A stretch of DNA of 64,000 nucleotides from Nitrospira sp. CG24D (GTDB taxonomy: Bacteria; Nitrospirota; Nitrospiria; Nitrospirales; Nitrospiraceae). The notes beneath the pieces were generated by a model. The model was not told the origin of the DNA. It worked only from the letters and a program-made list of their open reading frames with translations, and did no database searches. The position numbers were made by a program, and so were the translations under genes. Positions 53,343 to 61,801 of the stretch are shown here, in pieces; position 1 is the first letter of the stretch, and every line of letters starts with the position of its first letter. The stretch is taken from contig NEWQ02000009.1 in assembly GCA_002869855.2 (NCBI GenBank), positions 1 through 64,000 of the forward strand. Direction: 5' to 3'.

Positions 53343-54596
53343 ATGGATACAGAACTGCAGTTAGCCGGCGGCTACATCGAGACCTTTGCGGGAAACGGGA
53401 AAGCCCGGAGTACCGGTGACGGAAAGCGGGCGGTGAAAGCGGGGATTCCCCTTCCTCACCACGTCGCGCTCGACAAAGAAGAGAAGTGGCTCTATTTTGC
53501 CGAGTCCGGGTCGGACCGTATCCGGCGGGTCAACATACTCGAGGGTACGCTCCACAACTTCGCCGGCATCGGGGAAACCTGCTACAGCGGCGATGAGGGG
53601 CCTTGCGGCGAAGCCGGTCTGTATCTGCCGCTGGATGTCGCATTCGACTCACAGAACAACCTCTTCATTTGCGATTCCGGCAGCAACCGGATTCGCCGGA
53701 TCGATCGTGAAACCGGGATCATCACAACCGTCGTCGGGACCGGTCAGCACGGGTTCAATGGCGATGGTCCGGCGCTCGAAGTGAATCTGACCTGGCCTGC
53801 CGCGATTGCATTCGATCGGGACGATGTCATGTACATCGCCGATACACAGGCACACAAAGTCCGCCGGTTCGATGCGCGGACCGGGATGGTGACCACGGTC
53901 GCCGGTGCCTGGACGGCGGAAGACGAATCGCGGGAGCAGCCTTTGGTGGCGCGCAGTCTCGTCGTGCTTTCCGGTGATGCCATCGGTATCGATTTCAGCG
54001 ACGATCAGGGCTGGCTGATGCCGGTCTGCTCGGATGGTCTGGATTTGTCGATGTATCTGGATGATGGGAAGCCGGCAATGGAAGCCCGCCTCTATGATCT
54101 TGTGGGAATGGCCATCGATAGCAAGGGCAACATCGTTGTCGTGGATAAGGGCAGCAATCGTGTCAGGAAGATCGACATGCAGACCGGGATCATTTCCACG
54201 GTGGCGGGGATTTGTCGGTACGGCTACGATGGTGACGACAAGCCGGCCGTGAAGTCAATGCTGCATGCGCCCGAGGGCGTCGTGTTCGATGCCGAAGACA
54301 ATCTTTATGTCGCCGATACCATGAATCATCGCGTGCGGAGGATCGATGCGGTAACCGGCACGATTACCACCGTGGCGGGCAACGGCGACAGCGGGTATGA
54401 AGACAAGAACATGGGCGGGTGCGGCGCCGCGCGGTTTGTCGCGAAAGAATCGGCCGGCACGGTCAAGCACGGCGATGGATTGTTGGGCATCGAAGCCGTG
54501 GTGAACTCACCGGTCGGGTTGACGCTCGACTCACAGGGGCATCTCTATATTTGCGAGCGCGGCGAGAACAAAATTCGCCGGGTGAAACTGTCCTAG
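53343..54596 (+). CDS. NHL-repeat beta-propeller protein
   Basis: 417 residues, no signal peptide. NHL repeats recur from about residue 10 to the end, with cores such as ADTMNHRVRRIDAVTGTITTVAGNG, CDSGSNRIRRIDRETGIITTVVG and ADTQAHKVRRFDARTG. Six blades seem present, each with an AFD-type and an IRRI/VRRF-type strand. Such propellers bind proteins or small ligands. It lies 39 bases after tatA; its own function is unknown. Confidence 0.85.
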   Translation: MDTELQLAGGYIETFAGNGKARSTGDGKRAVKAGIPLPHHVALDKEEKWLYFAESGSDRIRRVNILEGTLHNFAGIGETCYSGDEGPCGEAGLYLPLDVAFDSQNNLFICDSGSNRIRRIDRETGIITTVVGTGQHGFNGDGPALEVNLTWPAAIAFDRDDVMYIADTQAHKVRRFDARTGMVTTVAGAWTAEDESREQPLVARSLVVLSGDAIGIDFSDDQGWLMPVCSDGLDLSMYLDDGKPAMEARLYDLVGMAIDSKGNIVVVDKGSNRVRKIDMQTGIISTVAGICRYGYDGDDKPAVKSMLHAPEGVVFDAEDNLYVADTMNHRVRRIDAVTGTITTVAGNGDSGYEDKNMGGCGAARFVAKESAGTVKHGDGLLGIEAVVNSPVGLTLDSQGHLYICERGENKIRRVKLS

Positions 54597-54690
54597 GGCC
54601 GTGTTTCCGAGCGTGAGCCCTGTCTCTCGGCTGGCGCTATGGTAATCTGCGGTGATCCAGACGGCGACCGTCGAACTTCGAATCATCTGC

Positions 54691-55524
54691 ATGGTGCGAA
54701 TGACGAATCTCAGCCAGTCCCGTCCTCTTCTGCTGGTGTTTTTTGCCGGCCTTTTTGTTATCGCTAGTGTTCTAGCCGGATGGGGAATTCCGCTGGTCAG
54801 CTCAGCGGGCATGACTATCCGGTCCCATTTCGCCGAGGGTGAACTGCCATCGGCTCCCGACGATGCGGCCTGGGCCAAAGCCTCTTCCTTAACGGTGCCA
54901 CTCAGCGGACAGGTCATTACGCGCCCTGTCTGGCCTGAGCCGACTGCGCGGGCACTCGTCGTACGCTCTCTCCATAACGGCACCGAGATCGCCTTTCTGC
55001 TGGAGTGGCAGGACAACACCAAGAATGATCGCCTGACTCCCGGTACCTTTCGAGACGGCGTCGCCATCGGGTTGCCGCTCGGCGACGCGCCGGCATTCTT
55101 CTGCATGGGCCAGCTCGATCACTACATCAACATTTGGCATTGGAAAGCCGATTGGCAGAGTGATATCGACCGTCGAGCTTCCCGCCAAACCGAAAAGAAG
55201 GAAGGCGGCGTGCGCACGTTCGAAGTCATTCCCCGGCGAGTCTCGTCCGTGGAAGACTTGATCGGCGGAGGATTCAGCACGTTGACCACGAAAGAAAAGC
55301 AGGGACGGATTCAAGGGAAGGCGCAATGGAAAGACGGGGTGTGGCGTGTGGTGATGCGCCGCCCGCTGGTGAGCGAAGAGCCGGAGAATGAGGCGAAGCT
55401 CATTCCTGGCCGTGTGCAAACCGTCTCATTCGCAGTGTGGAATGGCGAGAACAAAGAGCGCAACGGACAGAAGTCCGTGGCCCCCTGGTTCCAGCTGGCT
55501 ATAGATCCGATTGCCAAGCTCTAG
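54691..55524 (+). CDS. NXR gamma-like haem b protein (EB_dh family), second copy
   Basis: About 277 residues with an N-terminal signal or anchor (about 12-38). It is a paralogue of the 47938 product, with shared ALVVRSLHNGTEIAFLLEWQDNTKND, Met139 in AFFCMGQ and Lys261 in ERNGQKSV as candidate haem b ligands. It is shorter than the first copy, lacking an internal segment after the Met. Start choice between ATG 54691 and ATG 54700 is uncertain. It precedes a PDZ protein and two pentahaem cytochromes, so it may feed electrons to them. The stop codon lies in a palindromic repeat. Confidence 0.8.
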   Translation: MVRMTNLSQSRPLLLVFFAGLFVIASVLAGWGIPLVSSAGMTIRSHFAEGELPSAPDDAAWAKASSLTVPLSGQVITRPVWPEPTARALVVRSLHNGTEIAFLLEWQDNTKNDRLTPGTFRDGVAIGLPLGDAPAFFCMGQLDHYINIWHWKADWQSDIDRRASRQTEKKEGGVRTFEVIPRRVSSVEDLIGGGFSTLTTKEKQGRIQGKAQWKDGVWRVVMRRPLVSEEPENEAKLIPGRVQTVSFAVWNGENKERNGQKSVAPWFQLAIDPIAKL

Positions 55525-55649
55525 CAGGCTGCTGAAAAAGTCCGCCAGCGGCGTTCTCGCATCGCACACAGGCTCAACGTACCGAAGCGTACGTCTCCGC
55601 CTCTGTGCTCGTTGCGGCCTTGCTGGACGGCCTTTTTGAGCAGCCTGCT
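55523..55649. repeat. Dispersed palindromic repeat, copy C
   Basis: 127 bases with perfect 11-base ends AGCAGGCTGCT and AGCAGCCTGCT, a longer imperfect stem and a central CGTACCGAAGCGTACG palindrome. The left end overlaps the TAG stop of the preceding gene. Confidence 0.9.
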
Positions 55650-55727
55650 AAGTTCCCTGGTATTATAAAGCGTCGTTCGCCTCTGCCGAGGACCCATGAA
55701 AGGATCGCTATTCGAAGCCATCGATTC

Positions 55728-56180
55728 GTGAACATCGCACTCCGGTGCGGCCGGAATTGTACCTTGGCTCTCAGCCTCGTCGGCTTCACGGGGGCTGGCG
55801 GCTCCCTGCCGATAGCGGTAGCGGCTGACGCCGTGGCCATGACCGAGGATGAGGCGGTCAGGTTGGGTGAGGAGTTTGGTGTGATGGTCGGATCGGTGGA
55901 CGAAGATATTCGGAAAGAGCTGAAGTTGCAGGAGGCGAAGGGGGTCGCCGTGTTCGAGGTGATCGGGAACTCCCGCGCCGACTACGCCGGCATCAAAGTG
56001 CGATCTGTCATCAAAGAAATTGATAAGACGGAAATCCGGAACATGATGGATTTCGGGATCGCGATCAAAAAAGCGATGAAGGAGTGCAACTTTACCCTCG
56101 GGACCTATGAGCCAGCCGATCCCGGCGATCCGGTCGGATGGGGTGTGAATTTTCATTTTGTCGGCTGCAAACGGGATTAA
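55728..56180 (+). CDS. Exported PDZ-domain protein
   Basis: About 150 residues. A signal-like N-terminus (after a GTG at 55728; LALSVLVGF-type hydrophobic run) leads to one PDZ domain (about 45-125) with GVAVFEVIGNSRADYAGIKVRSVIKEIDKTEI. No protease domain accompanies it. The reading frame runs upstream into repeat C without a convincing start, so the start is tentative. It ends 9 bases before a pentahaem cytochrome gene and may organise a periplasmic electron-transfer complex. Confidence 0.65.
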   Translation: MNIALRCGRNCTLALSLVGFTGAGGSLPIAVAADAVAMTEDEAVRLGEEFGVMVGSVDEDIRKELKLQEAKGVAVFEVIGNSRADYAGIKVRSVIKEIDKTEIRNMMDFGIAIKKAMKECNFTLGTYEPADPGDPVGWGVNFHFVGCKRD

Positions 56181-56189
56181 GGGCAATAG

Positions 56190-57485
56190 ATGTCATTGAC
56201 GCGACGCCTGGCCATCGGATGCTTTCTTCTTCTTGCCATCGGGCTGAATGCGCTCTCGCACGAGCGGGCCATCGCGCAAAAATCGGATGGAGCGGCGCCG
56301 CCCGACTGGGTGGCCGAAATCGAAAACGTATTCATCCGCTCCGAAGATTGCAAACAATGCCATGACCGCCACTATGAAGAGTGGAAAGGCATGCGGGAGC
56401 AGACGCCGGATCTGAAAACCTTCGGCCGTGTTGATGCCGCCCTCTTGCACGGGACATCGCTGGAGTCGCCGGTCTTTCGGACGGTGTTGGGCGTGTGGAT
56501 GCAGACGAATCCGACTCCCGATGAACGCCAGCGCTGTCTCTCCTGCCACGTCCCGTCCACGACGGTATTTCCCCAGCATGCAGAAAAGATTGTCGCGCAG
56601 GTCCTGGCCGGAAAACCGCAGGTCGAAGGGATCGGCTGTGCCACCTGTCATATGATCAGCTCCGTCGACGCGACGCCCGGCCCGCCGCCGACTTTCAAGC
56701 TCACGCCTGGGAAAACCCTCTATGGTCCCTTCGCGAATCCTGAAGAAAACCTCGTCCATATCGGGGCGCAATCCGATCTGTTCCGCGGGGCGAATTACTG
56801 TACCTCCTGCCATTTCGACAAAGTGAAGGATGTGACGAAGCGGGAGCTGCCGGGGGAAATTCTCCAGGGGACGATTTGCCAGGACTGCCATATGGAGCCC
56901 TCGACCGGTAGTTCGACGTCCAAACGCGGATCGATGACGCGGGCCATCGGCCGGCACTGGTTTCGGGGCGTCGTCATTCCCGGCACGCTATTAAAGAACC
57001 GGAATCTCCAAGCCGAATGGATGCCGCGCGTCGATATCGAGGTGGCCAAGTCGAGCGGCACGGTGGAGGGTACGACGCTGGTTAAGGTGGGGAGTCTGCC
57101 CCACAGTTTCCCCGACGGAGATCCAGTGCTCAAGCAGGTGATCCTCACCATCACCGTCAAAGACGCGGCAGGCAAGGTCTTAGCGGAAGAGACGAAGCGG
57201 TTCGGTCTGCCGTACGACAAGATCCTTCGCGGCCCGATTCCGGATCCGTTCATTAAGGGCGGCAATACGAGAAAAGTGCCGTTTGCTTATTCGATGCCAG
57301 CCGGATCGACCCCGGCCTCGGTTGAAGCCGTGTTGAGCTATGCATTGATTCCGACGCCGGAACCGGTTCTACGGGAAGCGTATCTGGCGACATTGAAGAA
57401 CGACAAGGAGCGGGACGAGGCCAAGCATGTGCTCGACGAGTACCAGCAGCCGCGGCTTCTGACCTATCGCGTGAAGACTCTCTAG
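56190..57485 (+). CDS. Pentahaem c-type cytochrome (c554-like), copy 1
   Basis: 431 residues with a signal peptide (about 1-29). Five CxxCH sites: CKQCH (about 54), CLSCH, CATCH, CTSCH and CQDCH (about 233), spread as in cytochrome c554-type domains. The last third is beta-rich without haem. The stop lies in repeat D. With its paralogue at 57753 it probably forms an electron wire; partners and potential are unknown. Periplasmic location is inferred from the signal peptide. Confidence 0.87.
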   Translation: MSLTRRLAIGCFLLLAIGLNALSHERAIAQKSDGAAPPDWVAEIENVFIRSEDCKQCHDRHYEEWKGMREQTPDLKTFGRVDAALLHGTSLESPVFRTVLGVWMQTNPTPDERQRCLSCHVPSTTVFPQHAEKIVAQVLAGKPQVEGIGCATCHMISSVDATPGPPPTFKLTPGKTLYGPFANPEENLVHIGAQSDLFRGANYCTSCHFDKVKDVTKRELPGEILQGTICQDCHMEPSTGSSTSKRGSMTRAIGRHWFRGVVIPGTLLKNRNLQAEWMPRVDIEVAKSSGTVEGTTLVKVGSLPHSFPDGDPVLKQVILTITVKDAAGKVLAEETKRFGLPYDKILRGPIPDPFIKGGNTRKVPFAYSMPAGSTPASVEAVLSYALIPTPEPVLREAYLATLKNDKERDEAKHVLDEYQQPRLLTYRVKTL

Positions 57486-57653
57486 CAGGATGCTGAAAAA
57501 GTCCGCCAGCGGCGTTCTCGCGTCGCACAAAGGCTCAACGTACCGAAGCGTACGCCTCGCCTCTGTGCTCGCTGTAGACTTGCCCGTGGAATGGCGCCTC
57601 TCGGCGCGCCGGGGTTGGGCGGGTGAGAACCGTGGCCTTTTTGAGCATCCTGC
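57484..57653. repeat. Dispersed palindromic repeat, copy D (with insert)
   Basis: The left arm AGCAGGATGCTGAAAAAGTC matches copy C almost exactly and again overlaps a TAG stop. The right arm ends TTTTTGAGCATCCTGC. An extra GC-rich piece of about 45 bases interrupts the right half. Confidence 0.88.
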
Positions 57654-57752
57654 GGTGGTCATGCTGATGTAGCCATAATTTCTGTATCAACTTGGTTTTT
57701 CACAGTCTGCTAGTCAGTGATGAGTGACCGGTTGGACAAGAAGGAAATCGGA

Positions 57753-59003
57753 ATGGAGCAAAGCGTGACGGGTAGAAAGCGGGTCGGCGTCCTTCTTGGA
57801 ATGATGGCGGCGGTTCTGGGGCTCTCGCTCTTCGGCCTGCTGGATGCTGAACTCTCGGCCCAGGACGCCAAGTCTCAGGCCGTGATCGAAAAGGCCTTCC
57901 CCAACTCCAGCAAGTGTAAACGGTGTCATGAGCGCGTGTTTGAAGAGTGGGAAACCTCTCCGCTCTCCAAGTCGATTCATTCGCCGGCCTTCCGTGCCTC
58001 GTTGGATGCGTACCTGAATTCTTCCGCAGGCAAAGATAAGGCGATGTGCTTTCGCTGCCACGCGCCCCACGTGCGTGAGTTTCCTGACCAGGCCCAGCTC
58101 TTTGTCGATCAGGCTAAGGGGGGGGATCCCTCGCTGGATGGAGTCGCCTGCGCGCAATGTCATTTGATCAAGCAGGTCGATCGGGCCAAGCATCCACCGG
58201 AACCGAAGTATGAACTCGGCAGCAAGACGCTCTATGGTCCCTACAAAGACTTTGTCCAGAACCTCGCCCACCAGTCGATGGAGTTGGGCCTGTTCCAGAA
58301 GTCCGACCTCTGTCTGAACTGTCACCAGTCCGTGCCCTCGGCGGCGAATCTTGGCAAAGCCAATGACCTTCTCGGGAGCTATGAACAGAGTCAGGCCGTG
58401 AAGTCCGGCAAAGAGTGCCAGAGCTGCCACATGCCGGAGCAGATTGGAGAGTCGGCGAACGGGGAGAAGAAGCGCAAAGTCGCCAACCATACCTTCCCCG
58501 GACGCATCGGCAAGCTGCGGCAGGAAGCGGCGAAGCTGGATGTGCAAACCAAGATCGACGGGGATAAGACGACCGTCACAGTGAAAGTCCAAAGCCTCGT
58601 GCCGCATAACCTGCCAACAACCCATCCGGCCTGGGCGTCGGTGGTGTTGGATCTCGACATCAAAGGGAAGAATCTGAAAACGGTCTTCGCCGATAAGCGG
58701 GTCTATGGCCGGACCTATGCCGACGCCAAGGGCCAGAAGACCATCTTTGACTTTGAGGCGGCCAAAGTATTGGAGGACACGGTCTTAAAGCCTGAGGAAA
58801 CCAGAGTCGAAACCTTTACCTTCCCCACTCCGAAAGACACGAAGACGTTCGACGTCGATGTGACTCTGAACTACGCACCGATCACCGGACCTGCGCCGTT
58901 TCTCCAGCGTGTCGAAGCCGAAGCCTCCAAGGGATCGCAAGACCCCGTCTTTCAGGCGATCGACATCGTGAAACGCACCGAGAATATTCCCGTCAACAAG
59001 TAG
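57753..59003 (+). CDS. Pentahaem c-type cytochrome (c554-like), copy 2
   Basis: About 416 residues. The ATG at 57753 follows AAGGAAATCGGA. A signal peptide (about 10-37, ending LSAQ) precedes five CxxCH sites: CKRCH, CFRCH, CAQCH, CLNCH and CQSCH, in the same order and spacing as copy 1. The C-terminal third is a haem-free beta domain with LVPHNLPTTHP. The pair appears to be an ancient duplication rather than a recent one, as identity outside the motifs is modest. Confidence 0.87.
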   Translation: MEQSVTGRKRVGVLLGMMAAVLGLSLFGLLDAELSAQDAKSQAVIEKAFPNSSKCKRCHERVFEEWETSPLSKSIHSPAFRASLDAYLNSSAGKDKAMCFRCHAPHVREFPDQAQLFVDQAKGGDPSLDGVACAQCHLIKQVDRAKHPPEPKYELGSKTLYGPYKDFVQNLAHQSMELGLFQKSDLCLNCHQSVPSAANLGKANDLLGSYEQSQAVKSGKECQSCHMPEQIGESANGEKKRKVANHTFPGRIGKLRQEAAKLDVQTKIDGDKTTVTVKVQSLVPHNLPTTHPAWASVVLDLDIKGKNLKTVFADKRVYGRTYADAKGQKTIFDFEAAKVLEDTVLKPEETRVETFTFPTPKDTKTFDVDVTLNYAPITGPAPFLQRVEAEASKGSQDPVFQAIDIVKRTENIPVNK

Positions 59004-59018
59004 CCGTGCCTCGTCGCT

Positions 59019-59086
59019 CGTGAAGCATATCTCGTGGCGGCGGTCGAACGACCTCCGCACGCGCGAGAGCCAAACAGCGTTTCACG
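59019..59086. repeat. Intergenic inverted repeat
   Basis: Arms CGTGAAGC and GCGTTTCACG enclose GGTCGAACGACC. It lies between convergent genes ending at 59003 and 59101, and might serve as a bidirectional transcription end, though no U-tract is present. Confidence 0.45.
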
Positions 59087-59100
59087 GGATACGATGGATG

Positions 59101-59355
59101 TTACTCGAAGATGATCTTGGAACTGGGCGACTTCATCTTGAAGATTTGCAGAGAGTTGTAGATGCCCTTGGCGGGGTGATTCAGGACGAGGCGTGAATTG
59201 GTTACGTGAGTGTCGAGCAGTTCGTACTGCCCGCCGCTGTAGTAGAGATCGCAGTCGTCGATCTGGCAGTTCTTGTAGACATGGTTATCCAAGGCCAGCT
59301 TGACCTTACTGAACGTCTGCCCGTCGATCACGATATAGTTCGGCTCAAACCCCAT
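59101..59355 (-). CDS. Small beta-rich hypothetical protein
   Basis: 84 residues with alternating hydrophobic strands and no signal peptide (KVKLALDNHVYKNCQIDDCDLYYSGGQYELLD). The repetitive strand pattern suggests a short beta-helix or pentapeptide-like fold. GGAGGG lies 6 bases before the ATG, supporting a real gene. I recognise no family. It is convergent with the pentahaem gene. Confidence 0.6.
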   Translation of the reverse strand: MGFEPNYIVIDGQTFSKVKLALDNHVYKNCQIDDCDLYYSGGQYELLDTHVTNSRLVLNHPAKGIYNSLQIFKMKSPSSKIIFE

Positions 59356-59495
59356 ATAGCCCTCCGTGCGGGCTAACTATAGCAAGTCACCTGTTGAACC
59401 GCAAACCAGGACGTCTCCAGGTATCGGTACACATCGGTTCCATTTCAGCGGACTGGGATGATTGTTCGCAAGGGAGAGGGTGATGAGGGCGCGGA

Positions 59496-59524
59496 TTGAC
59501 ACTATGTCTGATATGACATAGTAT
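59496..59524 (+). promoter_or_regulatory. Promoter with internal operator for the toxin-antitoxin pair
   Basis: TTGACA (59496-59501) and TAGTAT (59519-59524) are 17 bases apart. The perfect inverted repeat ACTATGTC-N6-GACATAGT (59501-59522) fills the space between them. A repressor binding here would block polymerase, as expected for autoregulation by the antitoxin. Confidence 0.7.
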
Positions 59525-59550
59525 TCGGCGTCGAGCCGGGAGGGGGCGTG

Positions 59551-59895
59551 ATGGCAGGCCGGGGAGAAAAGCCTCTCGTGTGGCTCAAGGGCGAAGTCAA
59601 AACGCCTCCGTTTTCCCACGCGGCGCGCCTCGAAGCGGGATATCTGTTGAGACTCTTGCAGGAGGGGGAGTCGCTCGGACTTCCACACTCACGGCCCATG
59701 CCGGTCATTGGCGCACGGTGCCATGAGTTGCGGATCAATGATGAGAGTGGCACGTTTCGCATCATCTATCGCGCCGATGCCGATGCCGTGGTCATCCTTG
59801 ATGTGGTCAAGAAGAAGACTGAGCAGACCCCGCTGTCGGTCGTTGAAACCTGCCGACGCCGGCTCAGAGACTATGACAGGGTGATGGAAGCGTAG
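59551..59895 (+). CDS. HigB/RelE-like (phage-derived Gp49-like) toxin
   Basis: 114 residues with the Gp49/HigB pattern: PPFSHAARLEAGYLLRLLQEGESLGLPHSRPMPVIG, CHELRINDESGTFRIIYRADADAVVILDVVKKKTEQTP. These are mRNA-cleaving interferases of type II systems. The ATG at 59551 follows GGGAGGGGG. The toxin gene precedes the antitoxin gene by 10 bases, the order typical of higBA. Confidence 0.82.
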   Translation: MAGRGEKPLVWLKGEVKTPPFSHAARLEAGYLLRLLQEGESLGLPHSRPMPVIGARCHELRINDESGTFRIIYRADADAVVILDVVKKKTEQTPLSVVETCRRRLRDYDRVMEA

Positions 59896-59905
59896 GAGTA
59901 TCACG

Positions 59906-60247
59906 ATGAAGAACACCAAACGGGCAAAGCTGGAAGCCGCCGGGTGGGCGGTTGGGTCGGTGAAGGAGTTCCTGGGCCTGTCGGATGCTGATGCGGTGCT
60001 CATCAATATGAAGCTGGGGCTCAGCCGCAGCCTGCGCGATCGGCGGAAGAAATGTGGTCTCTCCCAAGTCCAGCTTGCCGAACAGCTTCAGTCCAGCCAA
60101 TCCCGTGTCGCCAAAATGGAAGCTGGTGACCCGTCTGTCTCGATGGATCTGTTGGTCAGTTCGCTCTTACTCCTCGGCGCCACGTCCGCAGACCTCGCCA
60201 AAGCCATTCGAGGAGGGGAGAAAGGTAAAGGCCGTCACGCAGCCTAG
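59906..60247 (+). CDS. HigA-like XRE-family antitoxin
   Basis: 113 residues. An N-terminal helical part (1-45) precedes an XRE helix-turn-helix (about 46-95, RSLRDRRKKCGLSQVQLAEQLQSSQSRVAKMEAG). It would neutralise the upstream toxin and repress the operon through the operator at 59501-59522. AGGAG lies upstream of the ATG. Confidence 0.85.
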   Translation: MKNTKRAKLEAAGWAVGSVKEFLGLSDADAVLINMKLGLSRSLRDRRKKCGLSQVQLAEQLQSSQSRVAKMEAGDPSVSMDLLVSSLLLLGATSADLAKAIRGGEKGKGRHAA

Positions 60248-60631
60248 GTGTGCGCACTCCCGCAATCATGTCGTTCCCCTCTCCTCACGGTTCACTGTTC
60301 ACTCTGAACAAGAGACGCGTCACCATCTCGGCCATACTCAGGACCCAGCATTTCAGGGGAATGCCAGCACTAAGGCCTCAGTACCCAGGATGTTCCTAAG
60401 AAGCCCTAGTAAACGTGGAGGGGTTTCAGCAGAAAACTCAGAACTCATCACTCCCAAGTGCGGTTCGCGGTTGACGTGTGATGCCTCACGTCCTCTGCAA
60501 AGCGGGGTGATTTCCCTACACGAAACGGGTATTCTTCGGCGGTAATTGGTTTGCGCCATGTGGCGTTGAAAAATGCTTTGTGTGGCATGTCAGATTTTCT
60601 TTTGCCGGGCATCCTGTGAGTGTGAGGTGTC
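60248..60631. other. Intergenic stretch without a recognisable gene
   Basis: 384 bases follow the antitoxin gene. No frame shows a convincing protein, ribosome-binding site or repeat copy. Two short frames across it are biased only by chance. It may be remnant DNA, in keeping with the gene debris downstream. Confidence 0.5.
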
Positions 60632-60838
60632 ATGAAGCTGTGCACTGATACGCAAGAACTGGCTCGGCGGTTTAATGAAGATGAAGCCGTCTGGAGAGAG
60701 TATGAGCGTCTGCGTCAGTTGCGCCGTCGATGTGGGTTTCGTGTTAGCGTGCCGACAGATATTCTCGACCGGCTCGATTGGCTGAAGGCGGAACGGGTCG
60801 GCAGAGTCATCCGCTGCGTCGGGATGCCTGTGTCATGA
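60632..60838 (+). CDS. Small hypothetical protein
   Basis: 68 residues, basic and helical (ARRFNEDEAVWREYERLRQLRRRCG). GAGGTGTC precedes the ATG. No family recognised; it may be a fragment, as it lies next to broken genes. Confidence 0.4.
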   Translation: MKLCTDTQELARRFNEDEAVWREYERLRQLRRRCGFRVSVPTDILDRLDWLKAERVGRVIRCVGMPVS

Positions 60839-60908
60839 CGCAACATATACGATGTGAATCAACAGGGCTCACGATTCGATCGCACTAGGACCAGAGTATG
60901 GGCCCACT

Positions 60909-61250
60909 ATGAGCCAGGCGCCTCCCATCGTTGCCACCCTCATTGACCGGTTCGAGCAGAATCGCGATTCCTACAAAAGTCAGAGTTACAACGAAACCCA
61001 AGTGCGCCGGGAGTTTCTCGATCCGTTCTTCGAGGCGCTCGGGTGGGACGTTGCCAACAAGCAGGGCCATGCCGAGGCGTACAAAGACGTTATCCATGAA
61101 GATGCCATTAAGATCGGCGGCAACACCAAAGCGCCCGACTACTGTTTCCGCATCGGCGGGGCGCGCAAGTTCTTCCTTGAAGCCAAGAAACCGGCCGTTA
61201 ATGTCAAAGACGAGATCCCCCCGGCCTATCAGCTCCGCCGCTATGCCTGG
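60909..61250 (+). pseudogene. N-terminal fragment of a restriction-modification protein
   Basis: About 114 residues from MSQAPPIVATLIDRFEQNRD through VNVKDEIPPAYQLRRYAWS match the N-terminal part of large type IIG/Eco57I-like restriction-methylases (REFLDPFFEALGWDV, KAPDYCFRIGGARKFFLEAKKP). The recognisable match stops near 61250 and is replaced by unrelated sequence; this frame ends at 61328. The catalytic methylase domain is missing, so the gene is broken by a deletion. Confidence 0.75.
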
Positions 61251-61695
61251 TCGTGCCCGGATCAGCGCCGAGGTCTTTCTCTTTCACAAGTTTCTCCTCA
61301 TGCAAGCCTGTGTCGGCGTCTTTCCTGAGTCCCATGTGGCGCATGTGGTCGGCGGGTTCTTCGCTGCGTTGAACGAGAAGATGAACGGCTTGGAACTCGG
61401 CTCGGACCGGCAGCAGGCCATGGAGCAGATGTGGCAGATCCGTGCCGGGCAATTCGAGCAGCCGTTTTCAAATGATCGCGCCCAGTTTCTCGAAGCAAGC
61501 CCGGACGCCTCCCACTGGAAACAGACCATCTCGCGCTTTTGCCAGAACGTCCGCGAGATCGCTAACCCACCTGATATCTGGGCCGGCACTAACAGCCCCT
61601 CCCAGGAAGCCAGCCGCACCGTCACCCACGCCCTGAATCAGATGATCTCGACGCTCAACGAAATGAACCGGTTGCATTTCCCTGCTTCCGTCTAA
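61251..61695 (+). pseudogene. 3' fragment of a second, unidentified gene
   Basis: In another frame, protein-like sequence begins near 61250 (FLFHKFLLMQACVGVFPESHVAHVV) and runs to a stop at 61695. It is helical and carries no start of its own with a ribosome-binding site. It appears to be the C-terminal part of a different gene, joined to the restriction fragment by the same deletion. Confidence 0.55.
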
Positions 61696-61801
61696 CTCCG
61701 TTACTTCTCGCAGACCACATTCTGTATGTCGAGCTGTGATAGATCTGTCATCAGATCCTGCCTATAATCGTTTCAGCTCGGTTCATTTTGCATAGGTGGT
61801 T

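Noticed and set aside
55605-55727. Upstream extension of the PDZ gene into repeat C
   Set aside because: The extension is translated palindromic repeat with no ribosome-binding site; the signal-like segment begins at 55728.
60054-60545. Plus-strand frame overlapping the antitoxin and the following gap
   Set aside because: It overlaps the HTH gene in another frame, lacks a start signal and shows no conserved pattern.
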